Below, piece after piece: positions 27,050 to 35,891 of a DNA stretch of 39,730 nucleotides (the first letter of the stretch is position 1; each line of letters opens with the position of its first letter). The notes beneath the pieces are model-generated. The model did no database searches and was not told the DNA's origin. It was given only the letters and a program-made list of their open reading frames with translations. The translations under genes and the position numbers were made by a program. The stretch comes from Demequina litoralis (GTDB taxonomy: Bacteria; Actinomycetota; Actinomycetes; Actinomycetales; Demequinaceae). The stretch spans positions 1-39,730 of the forward strand of contig NZ_JAUHPW010000014.1 of assembly GCF_030418455.1 (NCBI RefSeq). The letters are read 5' to 3'.

Positions 27050-27928
27050 CTAGGAAACGCCCAGAACTGCGGGGACGTCGCCGTCGCCGTAGTGCGGACG
27101 GCCTCCCGCGAGGGTCTCGGACACGGTCGCGACGGCCGACACCGAGCCCAGCGTCCAGTCGGACGATGCGACGGTCGCCACATCGTCGCGCCTGGTCTGG
27201 GCGGTGATCGCCCCCGCCGAGCCGACCACCGTCACGGGCGCGTCGTACGCCGCGAACGCGTCGGCCAGCGCGGCCGTCGCATCCTTCCGGCCCGCGACCA
27301 GAAGAATCGCGTCCGCGCGCGTCGCGGCCTCGCCCTCGGCGAGCTCCGCCTCCACGAGGAGGTCCCACAGCACCGCGCCGCGGTCCGTCCCGGCGTCGCC
27401 GACCTCGGTCCGGTCGGATCCGGTGGGTGCGGCGCCGGTGGCGCCCTGGACGAACGCGTGCGCGAGGACGGCGGCGGGTTCGACGGCGTCGACGCCGACG
27501 AGCGAGGAGGCGACCTGCTCGGCGAGCGCGGTCCTGAACTGCGACGTCGCGTCGTCGTCCCACGACTCGCCGAGCGCCACCGCGCCGGTCTCCTCGGCAC
27601 CCGCGAGCGGGAGGCGCTGCTCGAGCGCGGCGACGACGTCCTCCGGTGCCCCGGGCGCCGCGACGACGACGACCGCGGTGCCGGGCAGCAGGTCGATGAG
27701 CAGGGTGGGTGCGGTCGCGTCGACGTAGCCGGCCGCGGTCGCGGCGCGGTCCTCGGCGTCGGACGCGCGCTCCTGCTGCACGGCCAGCTCGGACTCGAGC
27801 GTGTCGATCCGCTCCCCCGTCTCGCCCAGCAGCGCGGCGCGCAGCGGGCCGGAGCCCAGCACGACGCCCGTCGCGAGCACCGCGATCCCGGCGGCCGCGG
27901 ACACGAGCCGCGTGCGCCCGTCGCTCAT
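27050..27928 (-). CDS. SteB/MctB family membrane protein (annotated as copper transporter)
   Basis: 292 residues: one membrane helix near 8-30, a short coiled coil ([20 protein letters not shown], about 40-59) and an extracytoplasmic domain. The M. tuberculosis homologue Rv1698 (MctB) was described as a copper channel, while the corynebacterial homologue SteB acts with SteA at the division septum. No Cys or copper-binding cluster is visible. Overlap with steA by 4 nt (ATGA) supports the SteA-SteB reading. Confidence 0.8.
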   Translation of the reverse strand: MSDGRTRLVSAAAGIAVLATGVVLGSGPLRAALLGETGERIDTLESELAVQQERASDAEDRAATAAGYVDATAPTLLIDLLPGTAVVVVAAPGAPEDVVAALEQRLPLAGAEETGAVALGESWDDDATSQFRTALAEQVASSLVGVDAVEPAAVLAHAFVQGATGAAPTGSDRTEVGDAGTDRGAVLWDLLVEAELAEGEAATRADAILLVAGRKDATAALADAFAAYDAPVTVVGSAGAITAQTRRDDVATVASSDWTLGSVSAVATVSETLAGGRPHYGDGDVPAVLGVS

Positions 27929-29055
27929 CGTCCGCCGCCGAACGTGTCGGCGAGCCATGCGCCCGCGGCCGCCAGCGCATCGTGACCCTCGGGGGTGCCC
28001 CACGCCGCGAGCAGCAGGGCGCCGGCGGCGAGGCCGACCGCGCCCCACGCGGTCCAGGCGCTGTAGCGATGACGGTAGAGCGCGGGCAGCACGCCCGAGT
28101 CGACCACGCGGCCGCTCGCGACGAGGCGCGACAGCAGCGCGCCGGCGCCCGCGGTGGACCGGTCCTCGACGTAGTCGAGCAGTCCGTCCCGGGCTCCCGC
28201 GACCACGATGACGGACGCGCCGGCCGCATGTGCGGCGAGCAGCGCGACGTCCTCGCTCGCGAGCCTCGCATCGCATGCGTCGTGGCTCAGCCCGATGGCG
28301 TGGGCACGCGCCACGCCGGCGTCGCGGCCGACCGGGTCGTGGACGATCACCTGGGCGGCGCGCCGCAGCAGCTCCTCGCCCACGGCATCGATGTCGCCGA
28401 CGACGATGCGTGGCATGAGCCCCGCGGCCTTCGCGGCGTCCGCGCCCTCGCCGACGCCGATGACGATCGGGCGGCGCTCCCTCGCGAAGCGGGCGAGCAC
28501 CTCGTCGCCGCCCGTGAAGCGTGGCGTCACGACGACGACGGGCCGCCCGTCGACGGGCAGGCGCAGCTCGGGCAGGCCGATGCCGTCGAGCAGCAGGTCG
28601 GCGTCGCGGTTGAGCAGGTCGAGGGCCGTCGCGGTGAACGAGGCCACGTGCACGTGGAGGTCCTCGTCGGCGACGCGGATGCGGTGCTCGACGTCCTCGA
28701 GGCTGAGCCGCGTGCCGTCCTCGAGGACCCGCGCGCCGGCGGCGACGCGTGCGCCCTCGACGGTGACGGCGGCGCCGTCCCTGATGGCGAGCACCTCGGC
28801 GCCCGCCGACTCGACCACCGGGATCCCGGCCTCGAGCAGGACGAGCGCGCCGGTGGTGGGAAGGCGGCCCGACAGGCACGGCTGCGCGTTGACGACGGCG
28901 GCCGGGCGACGGGCCGCGAGGGCGGCGGCGGCGCGCTTGTCGAGGTCGAGCGCGTCCACGATCGCCACGTCGCCGGGCTGGAGCCGCCGCGCCAGCACGA
29001 GGGGCGACGAGTCGACCCGCGCGGGGCCCGAGATGGCGGTGATGGCGGCGGTCAT
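27925..29055 (-). CDS. steA: Putative cytokinetic ring protein SteA
   Basis: 376 residues with a thiamine-pyrophosphokinase-like fold ([18 protein letters not shown], then [12 protein letters not shown]) and a C-terminal membrane helix near 340-358 ([19 protein letters not shown]). In corynebacteria SteA is recruited to the division site and needed for cell separation under stress. It sits 5 nt after recN and overlaps the SteB/MctB gene, the conserved order in actinobacteria. Confidence 0.85.
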   Translation of the reverse strand: MTAAITAISGPARVDSSPLVLARRLQPGDVAIVDALDLDKRAAAALAARRPAAVVNAQPCLSGRLPTTGALVLLEAGIPVVESAGAEVLAIRDGAAVTVEGARVAAGARVLEDGTRLSLEDVEHRIRVADEDLHVHVASFTATALDLLNRDADLLLDGIGLPELRLPVDGRPVVVVTPRFTGGDEVLARFARERRPIVIGVGEGADAAKAAGLMPRIVVGDIDAVGEELLRRAAQVIVHDPVGRDAGVARAHAIGLSHDACDARLASEDVALLAAHAAGASVIVVAGARDGLLDYVEDRSTAGAGALLSRLVASGRVVDSGVLPALYRHRYSAWTAWGAVGLAAGALLLAAWGTPEGHDALAAAGAWLADTFGGGR

Positions 29056-29060
29056 GGCGG

Positions 29061-30743
29061 CTATGGTGCCACGCGGGAGGCCTCCAGCAGCTCACGTGCG
29101 TGGGCGAGTGCGGTCTTCGATCCCTCGTGGCCCGACAGGAGGCGCGCGAGCTCCTCGACGCGGTCCTCGCCGGCGACCTCGTGGACCTGGGAACGCGTGA
29201 CGGTGCCGTCGGTCGCCTTGGCCACGACGACGTGCCGGTCCGCGTGCGCGGCGACCTGCGCGAGGTGCGTGACGACGAGCACCTGATGGGTGCGCGCGAG
29301 CTCCGCGAGCCGGCGCCCGACCGCGATGGCGGCCTTGCCGCCGACGCCGGCGTCGACCTCGTCGAAGACGAACGTGTGCCCCGGGGTGACCGCGTGCCGG
29401 GCGAGCGAGACCTCGATCGCGAGCATGATGCGCGACAGCTCGCCTCCGGAGGCGGCCTGCGCGACGGGACGATGCGGCGCACCCGGGTGGGAGGCGAGCG
29501 TCATCTCGACCTCGTCGGCGCCGGTGGCGCGGGGCTCGACGGCGCGCACGCCGACGCGGAACTCGGCGTCGGGCATCGCGAGGCCGTCGAGCTCGGCGTC
29601 GACGTCCGCGGACAGCCGCGCGGCCGCGGCGCGCCGGCTCTCGCTCAGCGCGGACGCGGCGCGCTCGACCTCGGCACGCGCCTCGGTCTCGGCGGCGCGG
29701 CGTGCCGCGAGCGTCTCGTCCCACGTGTCGTCCTGGAGCACCGCCTCGGCGGCGCGGTCGCGGTAGGCCAGCACCCCGTCGAGGTCGGCGCCGATGCGGC
29801 GCATGAGGGCGTTGAGGTCCGCGCGGCGAGCCTGGAGCGCCTCGAGCCGCGCGGGATCGGCGTCCATGCGGTCGAGGTAGGAGGCGAGCTCGTGCGCGAT
29901 GTCGGCGGCGGAGTAGGCGACGTCGGCGAGCCTGGTCTCGAGGTCCGCGAGGGCCGGGTCGTGCCGCGCGGCGTCGCCGAGGGCGCGTCGGGCCGCGTCG
30001 GCGGCCACGACGAGGGTGACCTCCGCCTCGCCGTCGATGGCCTCGCGCGCGCCGGCGACGCCCGCGCGCACCGCCTCGGAGTGCTGGAGCACCTCGAGCT
30101 GCGCGCCGATCTCGGCGTCCTCGCCCGGCTGCGGGTCGACGGCGTCGATCGCGTCGAGGTCGTCGCGCATGCGGGCGGCCTCGAGGCGCGCGGCCTCGGC
30201 GCCGGACTCCATCTCCTCGAGCCGGACGCGGGCCTCGCGCCACGCCTCCCAGGCGTCCGCGTAGGCGGTGAGCAGCGCATCGTGCCCGGCGAATCCGTCG
30301 AGGATCGCGCGCTGCTCGGCCGACGAGCGCAGGCGTGCCTGGTCGCTCTGGCCGTGCACGGTGACCCAGTGCTCGGAGACCTCGGCGAGCACCGCCTGCG
30401 GGACGGTGCGGCCGCCCACGACCGTGCGCGAGCGGGTGGTCGCGCCGACGGTGCGGGAGACGATGACGGTGCCGTCGTCGTCGAGCGCGGCCCCCGCCTC
30501 CTCGAGGCGGTCGGCGGGCCACGACCCGGGCGTCACGTCGACGACCGCCTCGGCGAGCGCCGCATCGGCGCCCGTGCGCACGGTGGCGGGCACGCTCCGC
30601 GAGCCGGTGATGAGCCCCAGCCCCGTCAGCACCATGGTCTTGCCGGCGCCGGTCTCACCCGTGACGCAGGTGAGGCCGGGTCCCAGGTCGACGCGAGCCG
30701 ACTCGATCACGCCCAGGTTCTCGATGGCGAGCTCGTGGAGCAT
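29061..30743 (-). CDS. recN: DNA repair protein RecN
   Basis: 560-residue SMC-like ATPase for double-strand break repair. Walker A GETGAGKT is at 29-36, two long Ala/Glu/Arg-rich coiled coils flank a short hinge, and the C-terminal half has ASGGELSRIMLAIEV and Walker B HTFVFDEVDAGVGGKAA. The ATG abuts the nadK stop with no gap (TGAATG). It shows no LexA box of its own; it is transcribed from upstream. Confidence 0.94.
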   Translation of the reverse strand: MLHELAIENLGVIESARVDLGPGLTCVTGETGAGKTMVLTGLGLITGSRSVPATVRTGADAALAEAVVDVTPGSWPADRLEEAGAALDDDGTVIVSRTVGATTRSRTVVGGRTVPQAVLAEVSEHWVTVHGQSDQARLRSSAEQRAILDGFAGHDALLTAYADAWEAWREARVRLEEMESGAEAARLEAARMRDDLDAIDAVDPQPGEDAEIGAQLEVLQHSEAVRAGVAGAREAIDGEAEVTLVVAADAARRALGDAARHDPALADLETRLADVAYSAADIAHELASYLDRMDADPARLEALQARRADLNALMRRIGADLDGVLAYRDRAAEAVLQDDTWDETLAARRAAETEARAEVERAASALSESRRAAAARLSADVDAELDGLAMPDAEFRVGVRAVEPRATGADEVEMTLASHPGAPHRPVAQAASGGELSRIMLAIEVSLARHAVTPGHTFVFDEVDAGVGGKAAIAVGRRLAELARTHQVLVVTHLAQVAAHADRHVVVAKATDGTVTRSQVHEVAGEDRVEELARLLSGHEGSKTALAHARELLEASRVAP

Positions 30744-31607
30744 TCAGATCCCCGCTCCCCACCCCGCGACCGGGCGCGTGCCGCGGAAGCCGTCGACGGG
30801 GAGGGAGAACTTCTGCACGAGCCGCTCGGAGAACGGCGCGTCGGACATGCGTGCGAGACGCACGGCGTGCGCGCCGCGGGTGACCTCGACGCGGCCGCCG
30901 CGGGCGAGGTCGATCGCGCGGGCGCCGTCGAGGACCACCTGGCCGTCGCTGGACGAGCGGTCGAGGATCTCGACCGTGACCCGCGACGAGGGGCTGACGA
31001 CGAGGGGGCGCGAGAACAGCGCGTGCGCGGCCAGCGGGACGACGAGCAGCGCGTCGACGTCGGGCCACAGCACGGGGCCGCCCGCGCTGAACGCGTGGGC
31101 GGTCGAGCCGGTGGCGGTGGACACGACCACGCCGTCGCAGCCGAAGGTCGACAGGGGGCGGCCGTCGATGTCGAGCGCGACCTCGATGGTGGTGCGGAGG
31201 TTCGCGCGCTCGACGGTGACGTCGTTGAGGCCCCAGCCGCTGGTCCGGGTTCCGTCCGGCGAGGTGACGGTCACGTCGATCGTGCCGCGCTCCTCGATCG
31301 TGTAGTCGCCGGCGGCGAGACGGCGCGCGGCGTGCGCCACGTCGTCGCGCTCGAACTCGGCGAGGAAGCCGACGTGGCCGAGGTTGACGCCGAGCAGCGG
31401 GATGCCGGTGCCGCGCGTGAGGTCGGCGGCGTGGAGGATCGTGCCGTCGCCGCCGAGCACGAGGGCGGCCTCGATCGGCTTGTCGCCCGCGTGGAAGTCG
31501 GTGCAGGTCGCGACGCCGTCCGCCTCGAGGGCGGCGGCGGCGAGCGCGGCGGCCTCGAGCGCCTCGGGACGATGCGGGTGGGCCACGATGAGGATGCGGC
31601 GGGTCAT
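30744..31607 (-). CDS. nadK: NAD kinase
   Basis: 287 residues. It phosphorylates NAD to NADP. The GGDGT motif is at 52-56 (VLGGDGTILHA), the nucleotide-binding loop LNDVTVER follows, and CDGVVVSTATGSTAHAFSAG is the family's second signature. The start overlaps the tlyA stop by 4 nt (ATGA). Confidence 0.94.
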   Translation of the reverse strand: MTRRILIVAHPHRPEALEAAALAAAALEADGVATCTDFHAGDKPIEAALVLGGDGTILHAADLTRGTGIPLLGVNLGHVGFLAEFERDDVAHAARRLAAGDYTIEERGTIDVTVTSPDGTRTSGWGLNDVTVERANLRTTIEVALDIDGRPLSTFGCDGVVVSTATGSTAHAFSAGGPVLWPDVDALLVVPLAAHALFSRPLVVSPSSRVTVEILDRSSSDGQVVLDGARAIDLARGGRVEVTRGAHAVRLARMSDAPFSERLVQKFSLPVDGFRGTRPVAGWGAGI

Positions 31608-32410
31608 GGCGTGCCTCCCGTCTCCGCCTCGATCGCGGCCCTGACCTGGGGCTCCGTGAGCGGCCCCGACTCGCCCCTAGCCTGCCACGAGCGGGAGGCC
31701 CAGACGAAGAACTCGACGTTGCCGTGCGGGCCCGGGAGGGTCGACCGGGCGATGCGACGGATCGCGAGGCCGGCCGCGGCCATCGCAGCGACGACCGCGG
31801 CGACGGCGCGGGCGCGGTCGTCGAGGTCGGTCACCACGCCGCCCTTGCCGAGCCGCTCGCGTCCCACCTCGAACTGCGGCTTGACCATGAGGAGGAGGTC
31901 GGCGTCGTCGGCGGACGCCTCGACCATCGGCCCGATGAGCAGCGTGAGGGAGATGAAGGAGACGTCCGCGACGACGAGATCGGGGCGCTCCCCCAGGTCG
32001 TCGACGGTGAGCTCGCGCGCGTTGAGGCCCTCGCGGGCGACGACGCGGGGATCCGCGGCGATGCTCGGCGCGAGCTGGCCGTGGCCCACGTCGATCGCGT
32101 GGACGCGGGCGACGCCCCGCTCGAGGAGGACCTGGGTGAAGCCGCCGGTGGACGCGCCGACGTCGAGGGCGACCCGTCCGACGGGGTCGATCTCGGGGCA
32201 CGCGTCGAGCGCGCCGACGAGCTTGTGCGCGGCGCGCGACACGTACTGGTCCGGCGCGGCGACCTCGACCGCCGCATCGTCCCCCACCTCGAGCGCGGGC
32301 TTGGACGCGACGGCGCCGTCGACGGTCACGGCGCCGGCCGCGATGAGCTCCTGGGCGCGGGTGCGCGACGGGACCAGGCCGCGCGCCACGAGCGCGCGGT
32401 CCAGCCGCAT
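31604..32410 (-). CDS. tlyA: TlyA family rRNA 2'-O-methyltransferase
   Basis: 268 residues: an S4 RNA-binding domain (1-60, RLDRALVARGLVPSRTRAQE) and an FtsJ-type SAM methyltransferase. The SAM motif DVGASTGGFTQ is at 83-93, and K63, the MVKPQF lysine and the NVEFF glutamate fit the K-D-K-E catalytic set. TlyA methylates 16S and 23S rRNA at capreomycin-binding sites. It follows the 57-codon ORF after 2 nt. Confidence 0.93.
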   Translation of the reverse strand: MRLDRALVARGLVPSRTRAQELIAAGAVTVDGAVASKPALEVGDDAAVEVAAPDQYVSRAAHKLVGALDACPEIDPVGRVALDVGASTGGFTQVLLERGVARVHAIDVGHGQLAPSIAADPRVVAREGLNARELTVDDLGERPDLVVADVSFISLTLLIGPMVEASADDADLLLMVKPQFEVGRERLGKGGVVTDLDDRARAVAAVVAAMAAAGLAIRRIARSTLPGPHGNVEFFVWASRSWQARGESGPLTEPQVRAAIEAETGGTP

Positions 32411-32412
32411 GC

Positions 32413-32586
32413 TCAGCGCGACTCGTCGCGGAGGCGCGTCGACAGCGCCTCCTGAACCTTGTCGAAGAACTCGGCCTGCTGGTCGAGGTCGTCGGGGAGC
32501 TCGGTGACGGCCTTGAGCGCCTCGCGCACCTCCGCGGGGTACTCGACCTGGCCCAGGGAATCGCGCGCGTCGTTGAGGTCAGCCAT
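32413..32586 (-). CDS. Small acidic protein of unknown function (Rv1693 position)
   Basis: A 57-codon ORF beginning MADLNDARDSLGQVEYP. It is hydrophilic, predicted mostly helical (EVREALKAVTELPDDLDQ) and lacks Cys. It lies exactly between the HAD phosphatase and tlyA, where M. tuberculosis has the small gene Rv1693, and fills the space with gaps of 11 and 2 nt. There is no Shine-Dalgarno; the 11 bases before the ATG are pyrimidine-rich (CCTCCCTTTCC), so translation may be coupled or leaderless (TAGCCT lies 8 nt upstream). Confidence 0.75.
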   Translation of the reverse strand: MADLNDARDSLGQVEYPAEVREALKAVTELPDDLDQQAEFFDKVQEALSTRLRDESR

Positions 32587-32597
32587 GGAAAGGGAGG

Positions 32598-33599
32598 CTA
32601 GCCGAAGTGCGGAAGGGTCTCAACGTCCACCTTGAGACCCGCGTCGGCCGCCGCCCACGCGGCCGCGCAGGCAGCGCGCAGGCGGTCCATCGGGGTGCCG
32701 CCGTCGGCGACCAGACGTCCCTCCGTCACGCGGGCGCGGGCCTCGCGCACGTGCCACCAGTTCTCGGCGAGGACCGGGGCCGGGTGGGTCTCCGCGAGCG
32801 TCGAGAGGTCCTCGCCGATGAACGACGGGCGCTCCTCGGGGATGGCGAGGATCGCGTCGCGCGCCGTCGACACGCCGGTGAGGACCAGGAGGCCCGGAAC
32901 GTCGGCCGCGCGGGCGCCCTTGAGATCGGTGTCGAGACGGTCGCCGATCATCACGGGGCGGGTGCCGCCCGCCTTCGCCGCGGCGAGGCGCAGCATCGCC
33001 GGCTCGGGCTTGCCGGCCGCGAGCGGCACGACGCCCGTGGCGGTGCGCACCACGCCGACGAGCGAGCCGTTGCCGGGGGCCATGCCGCGCTCGTTGGGGA
33101 TGGTGAGGTCGAGGTTGGTCGCGAAGAAGCGCGCGCCGGCGTTGATCGCGTAGGTCGCCTCCGCCAGCTGGCGCCAGCCGAGGTCGGGCGAGAAGCCCTG
33201 GATGACCGCCGCGGGGTGCTCCTCCGCGCTGTCGACGACGACGTAGCCCTTGGCCTTGACGGCCGTGTAGAGGCCCGCTCCCCCGACGACGAGGACCTTC
33301 TCGCCCGCCGGGACGTGCTCGGCCAGGAGCGCGGCGCCGGCCTGGGCCGCCGTCATCACCTCGGTCGGCGCGCACGGCATGCCGAGCTCGGTGAGGTGCT
33401 CGGCGACGGTCTCGGGCTCACGGTTCGCGTTGTTGGTGACGAACATGATGCCCATGCCCGCCGCGCGCGCCGTCTCGAGGGCGGGCGGGGCGGACGGGAT
33501 CGCGTGCGGACCCTTGTACGCGACGCCGTCGAGGTCGACGAGCGCGACGTCGAAGGTGTCCTGGAGCGCGACCTCGGTGCCGATCAGGCCAGCGCTCAT
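32598..33599 (-). CDS. HAD-IIA family phosphatase (NagD/Rv1692-like)
   Basis: 333 residues. The catalytic DxDG is at D22 and D24 ([11 protein letters not shown]), the second motif is FVTNNANRE near 53-61 and the metal site is [11 protein letters not shown]. The family hydrolyses small phosphates; Rv1692 acts on glycerol-3-phosphate. The C-terminal 50 residues lie beyond the HAD core. It overlaps the preceding repeat-protein gene by 4 nt (ATGA). Confidence 0.9.
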   Translation of the reverse strand: MSAGLIGTEVALQDTFDVALVDLDGVAYKGPHAIPSAPPALETARAAGMGIMFVTNNANREPETVAEHLTELGMPCAPTEVMTAAQAGAALLAEHVPAGEKVLVVGGAGLYTAVKAKGYVVVDSAEEHPAAVIQGFSPDLGWRQLAEATYAINAGARFFATNLDLTIPNERGMAPGNGSLVGVVRTATGVVPLAAGKPEPAMLRLAAAKAGGTRPVMIGDRLDTDLKGARAADVPGLLVLTGVSTARDAILAIPEERPSFIGEDLSTLAETHPAPVLAENWWHVREARARVTEGRLVADGGTPMDRLRAACAAAWAAADAGLKVDVETLPHFG

Positions 33600-35758
33600 G
33601 CGCGGTCCTCGTCCTCGGCGTCCTCGGCGTGCTCCTCGGCGACCTCGTGGAGGTCGTCCTCGTCGTCGAACTCGGGCGCCTCGTCGGCGTCGTCGTCCTC
33701 GTCCTCGTCGTGCTCGTCGGGGTCCGGGAGCTCGGCGGTGTCGTAGAGGACGATGTCCTCCTCGATCTCCTCCTCGACGGGCTCGGGGATGGAGGCCTCG
33801 AGCTCGTCCGCCTCCGCGTCGCGGCCGAGCGCGCGCAGGACCGCGACCTTGGCCTCGTCGACGCGCACCTGGAGGTCGGCGTTCGGGGTGCTGATGCGGT
33901 TGAGGATGAGCTGGGCCGCCTCCGCGTCGCCCATGTCGAGGCGCGCGCCGGCGACGACGATGCGCATCTCGACGGCAGAGTCGGCCGGCAGCGCCTTGGC
34001 GTCGGGCTCCTCCGCGATCGCGAGGGCGCGCTCGGGGCGGCCCAGGCCGCGCTCGCAGTCGGCCATGAGCGGGAGGTGCTCGATCGAGCCGCCGAGGCGG
34101 CGCACGGTGCGGAACTCGCGGAGCGCCTCGGCGTAGCGGCCGGTGGCGTACGCGGTGAGGGCCGCGGCCTCGCGGACCACGTCGACGCGGCCGCCGCGCT
34201 GGAGCGCGACCTGCGCGTGGCGGTACGCGAGCTCGGGGTCGATGTCGAGGAGGTTGCCCGCCATGATGAGGTGGCGGCCGACGTCCTCGGCGTTGTCCTT
34301 GCTCAGCGTGCGCAGGCGCGCGCGGACGGCGCGGTCCAGCTGGCCGTACGTGATCTCCTCGGGGACCTCGGGGGCCTCGATGACCTGCGACTTGGTGAGC
34401 GGGACGCCGGCGACGCGGGCGGTGCGCTCCTCCGACTCCGGGCGGACGCGGCCGCCGCGGTCGGGGCGGGCGCCGGGACGGCCGGAGCCGCGGGGCGCGC
34501 GGTCGCGGTCGAAGTCGCGACGGGGACGGTCGTCATAGCGGCGGGGACCGCGGTCACCGTCGAAGTCGCGGCGGGGACGGTCGTTGTCGTACGAGCGACG
34601 CGGACGGTCGTCGTAGGACCGCTGCGGACGGTCACCATCGAACTGACGACGCGGGCGGTCACCGTCGAAGTCACGGCGCGGGCGGTCGTTGTCGTACGAG
34701 CGACGCGGACGGTCATCGTAGGACCGCTGCGGACGATCGCCGTCACGACGCGGACCACGGTCACCATCGAACTGACGACGGGGACGATCACCGTCGAAGT
34801 CACGACGGGGACGATCGTTGTCGTACGAGCGACGCGGACGGTCATCGTAGGACCGCTGCGGACGATCGCCGTCACGCAGCGGGCCACGATCGCCATCGAA
34901 CTGACGACGCGGGCGGTCGTTGTCGTACGAGCGACGCGGACGGTCATCGTAGGACCGCTGCGGACGGTCACCGTCACGACGCGGGCCACGATCGCCATCG
35001 AACTGACGACGCGGGCGGTCACCGTCGAAGTCACGGCGGGGACGGTCCTCGTAGGAGCGCTGCTGACGCTCGGCGCCGTAGGAGCGGCGCGGGCGGTCCT
35101 CGTCGTACGAGCGGCGCGGGCTGCGGTCGCCGTCGAAGGAACGGCGGGGGCGGTCGTCGTTGTACTGGCGCGGGCCGCGGTCGTCGTTGAAGTTGCGGCG
35201 CGGGCGATCCGAGTTGGCCGGGCGCGACGGGCGATCGCCGTCGAACCGGCGCTGGGGACGGTCGCCGTCACGGCGAGGGCTCCGGTCACCGTCGAACGAG
35301 CGACGCGGACGGCTGTCGCGGTCACCTTCGCGGCGAGGGCCCCGGTCACCGTCGAACGAGCGACGCGGACGGTCGTCCCGATCACCCTCACGGCGAGGGC
35401 CCCGGTCGCCATCGAACGAGCGACGCGGACGGTCGTCGTTGTACTGACGACGCGGACGGTCGTCCCGATCACCCTCGCGACGAGGGCCACGGTCGCCATC
35501 GAACGAGCGACGCGGACGGTCGTCGTTGTACTGACGACGCGGACGGTCGTCCCGATCACCCTCGCGACGGGGCCCACGATCGCCGTCGTCACGACGCTGC
35601 GGGCGGCCGCCGTCGCGGCGAGGACGGTCACCATCGAACTGACGACGGGGGCGGTCGCCGCCCTCGCGGCGGTCGCCTTCGCGCTGCTTGCGCGGGTTGA
35701 TTCCGGGGCGCGAGTCGTAGCTCGCGCGGCGCTCGTCGCGCTCGTCCCTGTCGTTCAT
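33596..35758 (-). CDS. Arg/Asp-rich repeat protein with C-terminal TPR-like domain (Rv1691 position)
   Basis: 720 residues in three parts. Residues 1-450 are low-complexity, almost entirely Asp, Arg, Gly, Pro, Ser, Tyr/Phe and Gln, with 23 copies of DRPRR set in recurring units such as [15 protein letters not shown] and [17 protein letters not shown]. Residues 451-about 660 are helical and TPR-like ([31 protein letters not shown]). Residues 660-720 are strongly acidic. The ATG at 35758 has GGAG 4 nt upstream; an ATG at 35794 lacks one. Function is unknown. It heads the HAD-tlyA-nadK-recN transcript, so ribosome or RNA work is plausible but unproven. The TPR part matches the Rv1691 position. 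Confidence 0.88.
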   Translation of the reverse strand: MNDRDERDERRASYDSRPGINPRKQREGDRREGGDRPRRQFDGDRPRRDGGRPQRRDDGDRGPRREGDRDDRPRRQYNDDRPRRSFDGDRGPRREGDRDDRPRRQYNDDRPRRSFDGDRGPRREGDRDDRPRRSFDGDRGPRREGDRDSRPRRSFDGDRSPRRDGDRPQRRFDGDRPSRPANSDRPRRNFNDDRGPRQYNDDRPRRSFDGDRSPRRSYDEDRPRRSYGAERQQRSYEDRPRRDFDGDRPRRQFDGDRGPRRDGDRPQRSYDDRPRRSYDNDRPRRQFDGDRGPLRDGDRPQRSYDDRPRRSYDNDRPRRDFDGDRPRRQFDGDRGPRRDGDRPQRSYDDRPRRSYDNDRPRRDFDGDRPRRQFDGDRPQRSYDDRPRRSYDNDRPRRDFDGDRGPRRYDDRPRRDFDRDRAPRGSGRPGARPDRGGRVRPESEERTARVAGVPLTKSQVIEAPEVPEEITYGQLDRAVRARLRTLSKDNAEDVGRHLIMAGNLLDIDPELAYRHAQVALQRGGRVDVVREAAALTAYATGRYAEALREFRTVRRLGGSIEHLPLMADCERGLGRPERALAIAEEPDAKALPADSAVEMRIVVAGARLDMGDAEAAQLILNRISTPNADLQVRVDEAKVAVLRALGRDAEADELEASIPEPVEEEIEEDIVLYDTAELPDPDEHDEDEDDDADEAPEFDDEDDLHEVAEEHAEDAEDEDRA
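34500..35660 (-). repeat. Coding tandem-repeat array of the Arg/Asp domain
   Basis: Repeats are nearly identical at the DNA level. For example CGTAGGACCGCTGCGGAC recurs four times near 34613, 34717, 34848 and 34949, spaced about 100-130 nt. A second cluster with GAACGAGCGACGCGGACGG fills 35290-35520. Such identity points to recent duplication or gene conversion, and copy number probably varies between strains and may be misassembled from short reads. Confidence 0.8.
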
Positions 35759-35767
35759 GGTGCTCCT

Positions 35768-35783
35768 GTCCAATTGTATGGAC
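35768..35783 (-). promoter_or_regulatory. Promoter of the repeat-protein operon, -10 box inside a palindrome
   Basis: TACAAT (35773-35778, minus) is flanked exactly by GTCCA and TGGAC, perfect 5-bp inverted arms. A protein bound here would cover the -10 box. The -35 region is weak (GTAAGA at 17 nt). Transcription would start about 8 nt before the ATG at 35758. Confidence 0.5.
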
Positions 35784-35891
35784 GCTCCCGCCATTCTTAC
35801 GCGGCTGGGCGCGAAGAACCGGGTCAGTACGTCCTGAGTAAGTCTGCATCACACGCGGTCGCGGCGTCTCAGGTGGTCAAGACACGGGACA

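Noticed and set aside
29100..32507. 1135-codon frame antisense to recN, nadK and tlyA
   Set aside because: It lies opposite well-recognised genes in the same conserved order, and its composition is shadow-like (Arg, Gly, Ala, Asp, Val).
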